The notes beneath the pieces were generated by a model that saw nothing but the letters and a program-made list of their open reading frames with translations, had not been told where the DNA came from and ran no database searches. Source: an uncultured Ruminococcus sp. (lineage in GTDB: Bacteria > Bacillota > Clostridia > Oscillospirales > Ruminococcaceae). Taken from it: a stretch of DNA of 12,200 nucleotides. The stretch spans positions 1-12,200 of the forward strand of contig CAMWXM010000069.1 in assembly GCA_947178195.1 (NCBI GenBank), written 5' to 3'. Below, piece by piece: positions 1-5,830 of this stretch. Both the position numbers and the translations under genes were made by a program. The stretch's first letter is position 1, and the number at the start of each line of letters is the position of its first letter.

Positions 1-51
1 ATTGCTGTGGGAAGTCCTGCAAAAGTCATACGCAGTATTTATGATAAATAG
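1..51 (+). CDS. C-terminal end of a hexapeptide-repeat O-acetyltransferase (partial)
   Basis: Only the last 16 codons and a TAG stop are inside the window. They read AVGSPAKVIRSIYDK after an initial Ile. A G-x-P-A-K/R-V-I-R ending is typical of the last coil and tail of left-handed beta-helix acetyltransferases of the maltose/galactoside O-acetyltransferase type, which use acetyl-CoA in the cytoplasm. The next gene starts 11 bp downstream behind a strong ribosome binding site, so the two are probably co-transcribed. The family call rests on this short tail alone; another hexapeptide transferase such as a serine acetyltransferase is possible. Confidence 0.55.
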   Translation: MAVGSPAKVIRSIYDK

Positions 52-62
52 GAGGAAAAATT

Positions 63-1229
63 ATGTTAGGAAATTTTAGCTATCACAACCCGACAAAGCT
101 CTATTTTGGTGAGGATTCACTAAATTATCTCAAAGATGAATTTAAAAACTATGGCGAGAACGTGCTGCTGATTTATGGAGGCGGCTCTATCAAAAAAAGC
201 GGTCTGTACGATGAAATCACTGCAATTCTGAAGGACAGCGGTAAAAATGTGGCGGAGCTTTCCGGCGTTATGCCCAATCCTACCCTTGAAAAGCTGTATG
301 AGGGCATTAAGATCGCAAGGGAAAACAATTCCGAATTGATTCTTGCAGTGGGAGGCGGTTCTGTATGCGACTACGCAAAGGCGGTTTCTGTTTCTGTTAA
401 TTGTGATGACGACCCATGGCAGAAGTATTATATCCGTTTTGAAGAACCGGATTGTAAGATCATTCCCGTAGGCTGCGTACTTACAATGGCAGGAACAGGC
501 TCTGAGATGAACGGCGGTGCAGTTATTACAAACCACGAAACAAAGCTGAAAATCGGTCATGTTTTTGGTGATGAGGTAATGCCTAAATTCTCCATTCTGA
601 ATCCGAAATATACTATGACATTGCCAAAATATCAAATGGCAGCGGGAATTTATGATATTATGAATCACATTTGCGAGCAGTATTTTTCCGGCGAGGACGA
701 CAACACCAGCGACTATATCAGCGAGGCTCTTATGAAGTCTCTGATTCATGCAAGCCGTATTGCAAACAAAAATCCACAGGACTACGAGGCACGCTCAAAT
801 ATCATGTGGACTGCAACGTGGGCGCTGAATACGCTGGTTGCAAAAGGTAAAACTACAGACTGGATGGTGCATATGCTTGGTCAGGCGGTAGGCGCTTACA
901 CCGATGCTACACATGGTATGACACTGGCTGCGGTATCACTGCCATATTACAGATTTATCATGCCTTACGGATTGAAAAAGTTTGTACGTTTCGCAACAGA
1001 GGTCTGGAACGTAAATCCTGATGGCAAGACTGATGAACAGATTGCAGAAGAAGGTCTTGCTGCTATGGAAAACTGGATGAAAGAACTTGAACTTGTTATG
1101 AAAATCTCCGAGCTTGGTGCGACTGATGAGATGATCGATGGTATTGCTGACGGAACTCTCATTATGGACGGCGGATACAAAGTTCTTACCCGTGACGAGA
1201 TCGTACAGATCTTGAAAGAAAGTATGTAA
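63..1229 (+). CDS. Iron-containing alcohol dehydrogenase (butanol dehydrogenase/YqhD-like)
   Basis: This 388-residue protein has the normal length and motifs of the group III (Fe-dependent) alcohol dehydrogenases, cytoplasmic enzymes that interconvert aldehydes and alcohols with NAD(P)H. The N-terminal nucleotide-binding half has a GGGS at 39-42 (YGGGSIKKSG) and the family hallmark GGGSVCDYAKAVS from 97, with Asp103. The metal ligands can be placed at Asp198 and His202 (D-x3-H), His270 and His284 (DATHG), so the metal site looks complete. The start is supported by AGGAGG at 51-56, seven bases upstream. It follows the acetyltransferase by 11 bp and ends in a hairpin terminator. Butanol/propanol oxidation versus aldehyde detoxification cannot be told apart from sequence. 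No disruption is seen. Confidence 0.93.
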   Translation: MLGNFSYHNPTKLYFGEDSLNYLKDEFKNYGENVLLIYGGGSIKKSGLYDEITAILKDSGKNVAELSGVMPNPTLEKLYEGIKIARENNSELILAVGGGSVCDYAKAVSVSVNCDDDPWQKYYIRFEEPDCKIIPVGCVLTMAGTGSEMNGGAVITNHETKLKIGHVFGDEVMPKFSILNPKYTMTLPKYQMAAGIYDIMNHICEQYFSGEDDNTSDYISEALMKSLIHASRIANKNPQDYEARSNIMWTATWALNTLVAKGKTTDWMVHMLGQAVGAYTDATHGMTLAAVSLPYYRFIMPYGLKKFVRFATEVWNVNPDGKTDEQIAEEGLAAMENWMKELELVMKISELGATDEMIDGIADGTLIMDGGYKVLTRDEIVQILKESM

Positions 1230-1237
1230 TAAAGCAC

Positions 1238-1274
1238 AATCAGGCTTGCCCATTCAAAAGCAAGCCTGATTTTT
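1238..1274 (+). terminator. Intrinsic terminator after the alcohol dehydrogenase
   Basis: A perfect 12-bp stem (AATCAGGCTTGC at 1238-1249, GCAAGCCTGATT at 1260-1271) with a 10-nt loop runs into a T-rich tract (T at 1270-1274, then AATAAT). It starts 8 bp after the TAA of the dehydrogenase, and its tail overlaps the stop codon of the convergent regulator gene. On the minus strand the stem is followed by TGTGCTTTAT, a poor U-tract, so it serves mainly the plus strand, although the stem would also form in the regulator transcript. Confidence 0.85.
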
Positions 1275-2157
1275 AATAATGCTCTATCTCCGCACGGAGG
1301 TATTCCAGAAATTTTTCTGCTGATTTTGTCATGATCTGATACTTGTTCCAGATAAAGTGCATTTCCGCATATACTGGAGGATTAAGCGGACGGAAGCACA
1401 ACTCGCTGTCACCGCTGACATTAATCAATTTATCAAAGGCAAGCGCATAGCCAATACGCTCCTTCACCATAACGGAAGCATTGTACACAAGATTATAGGT
1501 TGAGACAATCTTTAATTTATCAAATTTTGTCCCTAACCATTTAATCACGGGGGATTTGTCCGACTGCTGCCGTGATAAAATCAGCGGTTGCTTGACGATA
1601 TCTGACGGTACAATACTTTCTTTTTCAGCAAGCTGAGAATCACGCCGCATAAGAATACCCCACTTATCTTTCAGGGGAATTTTGATGAAGTTGTGTTTGC
1701 CGTTGTCAACCGGTGTGAAAACAATGCCAAAATCACTAAGTCCCTTGTCAAGACGCTCCAGAACGTCCTCGCCGTCACCACTGTAAATATGAAAATGCAC
1801 CAGCGGATAGTCCTGCCGCATTCTACTTGCAGCTCTTGCAATCAGCTTAACTGCGTCGGTCTCTCCTGCGCCAATGTAAATATCGCCTGCTAAAGACTCA
1901 TCGTTTGCGGCAATATCATTTTCAGTACGGCTGACAAGCTCCAGTATCTGTTCTGCACGTTTTCGCAGCAGCATACCTTCTTCGGTTAGCTCAATTTTGT
2001 GGCTTCCTCGAATAAACAGCTTCTTACCAAGTTCATCTTCTAAATCTCTAAGTTGTCTGGATAATGTAGGCTGCGTCAAATGAAGCGATTCCGCAGCGGC
2101 AGAAACTGTCTGCTCCTTAACAACAGCAAGAAAATAGCGCAATACTCGCAGTTCCAT
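1273..2157 (-). CDS. LysR-family transcriptional regulator
   Basis: This is a 294-residue DNA-binding regulator of normal LysR length. The N-terminal winged helix-turn-helix is clear: MELRVLRYFLAVVKEQTVSA, then AAAESLHLTQPTLSRQLRDL at about 22-41, with LGKKLF and LTEEG following. The rest (about 90-294) is the periplasmic-binding-protein-like effector domain. I start at the ATG at 2155-2157. The frame also opens at a GTG 21 bases further upstream, but those codons are the Shine-Dalgarno itself (AAAGGAGG reads KKGG), and that GTG directly abuts the -10 box at 2179-2184. The gene points away from the ten-gene operon, and a T-N11-A dyad lies between the promoters, so it probably regulates itself and the operon. 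The effector is unknown. Confidence 0.93.
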   Translation of the reverse strand: MELRVLRYFLAVVKEQTVSAAAESLHLTQPTLSRQLRDLEDELGKKLFIRGSHKIELTEEGMLLRKRAEQILELVSRTENDIAANDESLAGDIYIGAGETDAVKLIARAASRMRQDYPLVHFHIYSGDGEDVLERLDKGLSDFGIVFTPVDNGKHNFIKIPLKDKWGILMRRDSQLAEKESIVPSDIVKQPLILSRQQSDKSPVIKWLGTKFDKLKIVSTYNLVYNASVMVKERIGYALAFDKLINVSGDSELCFRPLNPPVYAEMHFIWNKYQIMTKSAEKFLEYLRAEIEHY

Positions 2158-2178
2158 ATAAAAACCTCCTTTTTTCAC

Positions 2179-2208
2179 ATTCTATCACAAAATCTCTATG
2201 CCTGTCAA
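2179..2208 (-). promoter_or_regulatory. Sigma-A-type promoter of the LysR regulator gene
   Basis: On the minus strand a perfect -35 box TTGACA (2208-2203) is followed after 18 bp by TAGAAT (2184-2179), five of six matches to the -10 consensus. Transcription would start near 2172, giving a very short leader that carries AGGAGG just before the ATG at 2157. The -35 box forms the loop of the inverted repeat 2191-2219, so a protein bound there should compete with polymerase. Confidence 0.75.
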
Positions 2209-2219
2209 GCATAGAGATT
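2191..2219. promoter_or_regulatory. Putative LysR operator (dyad with T-N11-A core) in the divergent promoter region
   Basis: AATCTCTATGC (2191-2201) and GCATAGAGATT (2209-2219) form a perfect 11-bp inverted repeat with a 7-base centre. The inner bases T2199 and A2211 are 11 bases apart, matching the T-N11-A pattern of LysR-type binding sites. The centre contains the -35 box of the regulator gene. The dyad midpoint (2205) lies about 66 bp upstream of the start expected for the right-facing promoter, the usual activation-site position for this family. There is no T-tract after the stem, so it is not a terminator. That this regulator binds it is inference. Confidence 0.7.
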
Positions 2220-2235
2220 CATAGTAAATAAGTAT

Positions 2236-2264
2236 TTGTATTTTTAATTGTGACATGATATAAT
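2236..2264 (+). promoter_or_regulatory. Promoter of the ten-gene operon
   Basis: TTGTAT at 2236-2241 (four of six to the -35 consensus), a 17-bp spacer, then a perfect TATAAT at 2259-2264 preceded by TGA (2256-2258), giving an extended -10 element. Start of transcription is expected near 2271. The weak -35 with a strong -10 fits an activator-dependent promoter. The transcript would read through the inserted 161-bp element at 2280-2440 before the first ribosome binding site. Confidence 0.7.
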
Positions 2265-2276
2265 AGTCTAAAAGAT

Positions 2277-2443
2277 TAAGAGCCTGTTTAAAATCTTTGT
2301 TATGCACGTCTTTTCGGCAAATTTTGCCGATGCCTGCGTTAAAAATCTTTGCCATACGACAGTATGCCTGCAAATTTTTGCCTTGTCCTCGTCAAAATTA
2401 TGCTCGAAAATCCGCACACAAAAAGAATTTAAACAGGCTCTAA
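2277..2443. mobile_element. MITE-like element (161 bp) with 13-bp terminal inverted repeats and TAA target duplication
   Basis: The core 2280-2440 begins GAGCCTGTTTAAA (2280-2292) and ends with its exact complement TTTAAACAGGCTC (2428-2440). Similarity continues imperfectly inward (AATCTTTG against the complement of AAAAAGAA). TAA at 2277-2279 and 2441-2443 is a direct 3-bp duplication. Ends starting GAG and a TNA target resemble the IS5/IS1031 group, but that assignment is from memory. No transposase fits in 161 bp, so it would depend on one in trans. It lies between the operon promoter and the first Shine-Dalgarno; the right-hand TAA joins directly to AGGAGAG, so the ribosome binding site was kept. 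Removing it restores a leader of about 30 bases. Confidence 0.75.
2314..2330. repeat. Palindrome inside the MITE-like element
   Basis: TCGGCAAA (2314-2321), one base, then TTTGCCGA (2323-2330): a perfect 8-bp inverted repeat. Further in, AAAATCTTTG occurs twice (2291-2300 and 2342-2351). With the terminal repeats, the transcribed leader could fold into a long branched hairpin. No T-tract follows, so termination here is not predicted. Confidence 0.6.
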
Positions 2444-2456
2444 AGGAGAGAGTTTT

Positions 2457-2669
2457 ATAAATGATACAGTCAGACAAAATCTTATTGACGCAGGCTGTGA
2501 TAAAAAATTTATTGCTGAATTTGAAACATATTTTGATGATAAGAAAAAATGTGAGAAGCTGCTTGCAATGCATCGCAAGGGATTATTGGAAAAAATCCAT
2601 AAAGAAGAACAGCAGATCAGCTGCCTTGATTATCTCGTATATACTATGAAAAAGGAGAAAGCACAATGA
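2457..2669 (+). CDS. Small helical protein of unknown function, first gene of the operon, lacking a canonical start codon
   Basis: An open frame of 70 codons runs from ATA at 2457 to TGA at 2667-2669, which overlaps the ATG of the next gene (ATGA). Its translation (NDTVRQNLIDAGCDKKFIAE at the N-terminus, later CLDYLVYTMKKEKAQ) is charged, probably helical, with three cysteines, and looks like real protein. AAAGGAGAG at 2442-2450 is well spaced for 2457, yet that codon is ATA. There is no ATG, GTG or TTG in frame between the stop at 2430-2432 and this point, nor downstream until ATG 2568, which would leave 33 residues. An ATG at 2461 is out of frame and ends at 2649. Either ATA is used weakly or the gene has lost its start. 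I do not recognise the family with confidence. The role may be translational coupling to the next gene. Confidence 0.65.
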   Translation: MNDTVRQNLIDAGCDKKFIAEFETYFDDKKKCEKLLAMHRKGLLEKIHKEEQQISCLDYLVYTMKKEKAQ

Positions 2670-3505
2670 AAGAAATACGCCAAAAATCCCTGACAGATGA
2701 ACGTGCGCTGTTTCAGGCAACCGACATGAAAATTTATGACAGCATATTCGATGACGGTGAATCTCCGCTCAAGCATAGCAAAAATATTGAGCTTTACAGC
2801 AGTATGTTCAAGTGGAAATATCCGCTATGGTACAGTGAAAATATTGAGCTTTACGGCTGTTCAATCTTTGAAATGGGACGTGCAGGGATCTGGTATACCA
2901 ATAATATCACCGTGACTGACACGGTGATTGAAGCACCCAAAAATTTTCGCAGATGTAACGGTGTAACGCTTGAAAATGTCACCTTTTCCAATGCCGCAGA
3001 AACTTTGTGGAACTGTCATAATGTAACGCTTAATCACGTTACTGCAAAAGGAGATTATTTTGCGATGAACTGCTCTGATGTGGAGGTTGACGGCTTGAAG
3101 CTTGTTGGAAACTACAGCTTTGACGGCGGAAAAAATATCACCGTCCGCAATTCCACGCTGCTTAGCAAGGATGCATTCTGGAACTGTGAAAATGTTACCG
3201 TGTACGATTCGTTTATTTCAGGTGAATATTTCGGCTGGAACTCTAAGAACATTACTCTTGTGAACTGCATAGTTGAAAGCTTGCAGGGATTCTGTTACAT
3301 AGAAAATCTTGTTATGAAAAACTGCAAGCTTATCAATACAACCCTTGCTTTTGAGTATTCTACTGTGGACGCTGAGATCGTCAGTCATATCGACAGCGTA
3401 AAAAATCCATGCAGCGGTATCATCAGAGCGAAGTCAATCGGTGAGCTGATAATGGAGGAAGATAAGATCAACCCGTCCAAATCTGAGATTATTTATAAGG
3501 AGTAG
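2666..3505 (+). CDS. DUF3737 family right-handed beta-helix protein
   Basis: This 279-residue protein matches the DUF3737 family in length and pattern. It is built from about ten coils. Positions 40, 59, 80, 99, 119, 138, 157, 176, 195 and 214 open each coil, mostly as N-[IV]-[ET]-[LV], at a period of 19-21 residues, usually with an aromatic residue and N or C a few positions earlier (LWNCHN, FWNCEN, FGWNSKN). This is a parallel beta-helix ladder with stacked asparagines, as in pectate-lyase-like folds. There is no signal peptide, so it should be cytoplasmic. No catalytic residues are known to me for this family and I give no reaction. A good site (AAAAAGGAGAAA) precedes the ATG. It overlaps the small upstream gene by 4 bases and the lyase gene starts 3 bp after it. 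Confidence 0.88.
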   Translation: MKEIRQKSLTDERALFQATDMKIYDSIFDDGESPLKHSKNIELYSSMFKWKYPLWYSENIELYGCSIFEMGRAGIWYTNNITVTDTVIEAPKNFRRCNGVTLENVTFSNAAETLWNCHNVTLNHVTAKGDYFAMNCSDVEVDGLKLVGNYSFDGGKNITVRNSTLLSKDAFWNCENVTVYDSFISGEYFGWNSKNITLVNCIVESLQGFCYIENLVMKNCKLINTTLAFEYSTVDAEIVSHIDSVKNPCSGIIRAKSIGELIMEEDKINPSKSEIIYKE

Positions 3506-3508
3506 TAT

Positions 3509-4663
3509 ATGAAATACGATTTTGATTCTGTAGTCGACAGGCGGACTACAAATTCCTATAAGTGGGACGTTGCAGACAATGAACTGCCTATGTGGGTTGC
3601 AGACATGGACTTTCGCACAGCTCCGGAGATAACAGCGGCACTTAAAGAACGTGTCGAACATGGCATTTTCGGCTACACAACAATTTCCGATGAATGGTAT
3701 CAGGCATATATCAATTGGTGGAAAAAACGTCATGGAATTGAGTACCAAAAGGAACAGATTATTTTTAGTACAGGGGTTATCCCAACTATTTCAAGCTGTG
3801 TCCGTAAGCTAACGACACCTGCGGAAAATGTGTTAATTCTAACACCAGTGTACAATATTTTCTACAACTGTATACGAAATAACGGCAGAAACGTACTGGA
3901 ATGTCCGCTTGAATATAATAATGGAGAATACAGTATAAACTGGACTTCCCTTGAAGAAAAGCTTGCCGATCCGCAGACAACACTCATGCTGCTGTGCAAT
4001 CCCCATAATCCAATCGGAAAGATATGGGACAAGGAAACACTTGCCAGAATCGGTGAACTTGCCTTTAATAATGGTGTGGTAGTTCTTTCAGACGAAATCC
4101 ACTGCGATATTACCGACCCGAATTACAGCTATGTACCGTTTGCATCTGTTTCGGAAAAATGTGCACAAAACAGCGTAATCTGTGTTGCACCGACAAAAGC
4201 CTTTAATCTTGCAGGACTGCAAACCTCGGCGGCAATTGTTCCGAATCCTCAGCTTTGTCACAAAGTATGGCGAGGTCTTAACACTGATGAATGTGGTGAA
4301 CCAAACGCTTTTGCTGTTCAGGCAGCGATTGCAGCATTCAATCATGGCGGCGAATGGCTTGACCAGCTGCGGCAATATCTGTTTGATAATAAGCAGCTTG
4401 TGAAAAGCTTTCTCTCAAAAAATATTCCGCAGATCAGGCTTGTGCCATTTAATGCCACCTATCTTTTATGGTTGGATTGCTCTGAGCTGAATATGAATTC
4501 AAAGGAACTTGCTAATCGTATTCGCAAAAGTACGGGACTGTATCTTTCAGACGGCGAGCAGTTTGGAAACGGTGAGCAGTTTCTCCGTATGAACATTGCC
4601 TGTCCGAAAACAGTTCTTGCAGACGGACTGAACAGACTGAAAAAGGCTGTGAAACTGTTATGA
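3509..4663 (+). CDS. MalY/PatB family PLP-dependent aminotransferase (C-S beta-lyase type)
   Basis: This is a 384-residue fold-type I PLP enzyme. The N-terminal WVADMDF (29-35) and FGYTT (54-58) are typical of the MalY/PatB branch, whose members cleave the C-S bond of cystathionine or cysteine conjugates to give a thiol, pyruvate and ammonia, or act as aminotransferases. NPHNPIG (164-170), SDEIHCD (194-200, Asp195 for the cofactor pyridine nitrogen), Lys230 in APTKAFNLAG (Schiff-base lysine) and Arg360 in FLRMNIACP (substrate carboxylate) are all present, so it looks active and cytoplasmic. Its stop overlaps the start of a LysE-type exporter gene, suggesting export of an amino acid or a product of this reaction. 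Beta-lyase versus aminotransferase activity cannot be settled here. Confidence 0.9.
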   Translation: MKYDFDSVVDRRTTNSYKWDVADNELPMWVADMDFRTAPEITAALKERVEHGIFGYTTISDEWYQAYINWWKKRHGIEYQKEQIIFSTGVIPTISSCVRKLTTPAENVLILTPVYNIFYNCIRNNGRNVLECPLEYNNGEYSINWTSLEEKLADPQTTLMLLCNPHNPIGKIWDKETLARIGELAFNNGVVVLSDEIHCDITDPNYSYVPFASVSEKCAQNSVICVAPTKAFNLAGLQTSAAIVPNPQLCHKVWRGLNTDECGEPNAFAVQAAIAAFNHGGEWLDQLRQYLFDNKQLVKSFLSKNIPQIRLVPFNATYLLWLDCSELNMNSKELANRIRKSTGLYLSDGEQFGNGEQFLRMNIACPKTVLADGLNRLKKAVKLL

Positions 4664-5274
4664 TGTTTCTTTTGAAAGGCATACTGATAGGATTGATTTT
4701 CGGAGTTCCTGCAGGCGCAGTCGGAGCGTTATGTGTTCAGAGAAGCTTGCTGTATGGAGCAAAAGGCGGACTTGTAACCGGTCTTGGCTCTTCGGCAGCA
4801 GATAGCTTTTATGCAGCAGTTGGTGCATTCGGAATTACGCTTATCTCAGACTTCCTTGCAAAATACCAGATAGTCATAAATTTGATAGGCGGATTTCTGA
4901 TACTCGGAATGGGAATTTCTATTTTGATGAAAAAGCGGATAAACAGTATGGAATCAGAAAACAAAATGAGCTATATGGCAATGTTTATATCATCGCTGGG
5001 AGTAGGAATCACAAATCCTGCGGCAGTGATTGCCTTTTTGTTTGCATTTTCCTATTTCGGAATCGACGGCAAGCAGGGAATTTTCAATGGCGCAGCACTT
5101 GTTCTGGGAGTTCTTCTTGGAACACTTGTATGGTGGATAATTTTATCATCAGTTACAGAAATGATAAAGAAAAAGCATGGCAACAAAGGTTTCGATCGGC
5201 TCAACAGCATTTTTGGAGCTGTTATGATCTGCTTTAGTATGATAGTATTTGTAAAAATGATTTTTGAAAGGTGA
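4660..5274 (+). CDS. LysE/RhtB family amino-acid exporter
   Basis: This 204-residue integral membrane protein has the size and six-helix pattern of LysE/RhtB exporters, which export amino acids and derivatives using the proton gradient. The N-terminus FLLKGILIGLIFGVPAGAVG with the conserved G-x-P-x-G-x-V-G-x-L is the family's first-helix motif. A basic stretch (LMKKR, about 89-93) separates the N-terminal half from GVGITNPAAVIAFLFAF, the usual N-P motif of the fourth helix. The ATG lies in the 4-base overlap with the previous stop; a second ATG follows at once at 4663 and either could serve. The local Shine-Dalgarno (AAAAAGGCTG) is weak, so translation probably depends on coupling. The substrate may be cysteine- or homocysteine-related given the neighbouring lyase, but this is inference. 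Confidence 0.88.
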   Translation: MMFLLKGILIGLIFGVPAGAVGALCVQRSLLYGAKGGLVTGLGSSAADSFYAAVGAFGITLISDFLAKYQIVINLIGGFLILGMGISILMKKRINSMESENKMSYMAMFISSLGVGITNPAAVIAFLFAFSYFGIDGKQGIFNGAALVLGVLLGTLVWWIILSSVTEMIKKKHGNKGFDRLNSIFGAVMICFSMIVFVKMIFER

Positions 5275-5279
5275 TTATT

Positions 5280-5819
5280 ATGAGTAAAAAGGTTTTAATT
5301 ATTTCAACAAGTCCAAGAAAAAATGGTAACTCGGCAAGCCTTGCCGAGGAATTCAGAAAAGGTGCAGTTGAAGCCGGAAACGAGGTCGATTTTATTTCAC
5401 TGCATGATAAGACAATCAGCTTCTGTAAAGGCTGTTTTGCCTGTCTGGAAACACATAGGTGCGTTATACATGACGATGCTGACATCATCAGAGAGAAAAT
5501 GCTGCACGCTGATGTCATTGTTTTTGCAACGCCGATTTATTACTATGAGATGAGCGGACAGATGAAAACAATACTTGACAGAGCTAATCCGCTGTATTCT
5601 GCGGATTATTCTTTCCGTGACATATACATGCTGTCTACTGCAGCCGAGGACGAGGAATATGTTCCAGAACGTGCGGTCAGCGGTCTTGAGGGCTGGATAG
5701 CTTGCTTTGAAAAGGCTCGTCTTGCAGGAACGCTTTTCTGCGGTGGTGTAAACAATATTGGTGATATTACGGAAAATCCTAAGCTGAAAGAGGCTTATAA
5801 TATGGGAAAATCAGTCTGA
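5280..5819 (+). CDS. Iron-sulfur flavoprotein/NADPH-dependent FMN reductase-like protein
   Basis: This 179-residue cytoplasmic flavodoxin-fold protein has STSPRKNGNSAS at about 9-20, the loop that binds FMN phosphate, and ATPIYYYEMSGQMKTILDR at about 83-101, characteristic of the flavin reductase/Isf family. Four cysteines, Cys49-x2-Cys52-x2-Cys55-x5-Cys61, match the compact CX2CX2CX4-7C motif of iron-sulfur flavoproteins that hold a [4Fe-4S] cluster, so I expect FMN plus a cluster and electron transfer or reduction of quinones or oxidised compounds. The frame opens at a GTG at 5271, but the ATG at 5280 is better placed behind AAAGGTGA (5267-5274). It starts 5 bp after the exporter gene. Flavoproteins of this type often sit beside LysR-type regulators, consistent with redox-linked regulation. 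Confidence 0.87.
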   Translation: MSKKVLIISTSPRKNGNSASLAEEFRKGAVEAGNEVDFISLHDKTISFCKGCFACLETHRCVIHDDADIIREKMLHADVIVFATPIYYYEMSGQMKTILDRANPLYSADYSFRDIYMLSTAAEDEEYVPERAVSGLEGWIACFEKARLAGTLFCGGVNNIGDITENPKLKEAYNMGKSV

Positions 5820-5830
5820 TAGGGGTTGTT

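Noticed and set aside
120..749. A 209-codon minus-strand frame
   Set aside because: It is antisense to the clearly coding alcohol dehydrogenase and reads as low-complexity Cys/His/Ile-rich sequence typical of a shadow frame.
2158..2178. Longer N-terminus for the LysR regulator from the GTG at 2176-2178
   Set aside because: The added residues KKGG are the Shine-Dalgarno AAAGGAGG, and the GTG directly abuts the -10 box at 2179-2184, so it is at or before the start of transcription.
2191..2219. The 11-bp dyad as a terminator or attenuator hairpin
   Set aside because: It lies upstream of the start of both divergent promoters and has no T-tract, so it is more likely a DNA operator than an RNA hairpin.
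2185..2573. Minus-strand frames of 62 and 101 codons
   Set aside because: Both run through the mobile element and promoter region, have no supporting context, and arise from the AT-rich inverted-repeat sequence.
2461..2649. ATG-initiated frame of 62 codons at the head of the operon
   Set aside because: Its translation is low-quality and overlaps the better frame 2457-2669, which ends in an ATGA overlap with the next gene. I keep the latter and treat this ATG as a decoy created next to the missing start.
2666..3505. DUF3737 gene as a secreted pectate lyase or other carbohydrate enzyme
   Set aside because: The beta-helix repeats suggest it, but there is no signal peptide and I see no catalytic residues of those families.
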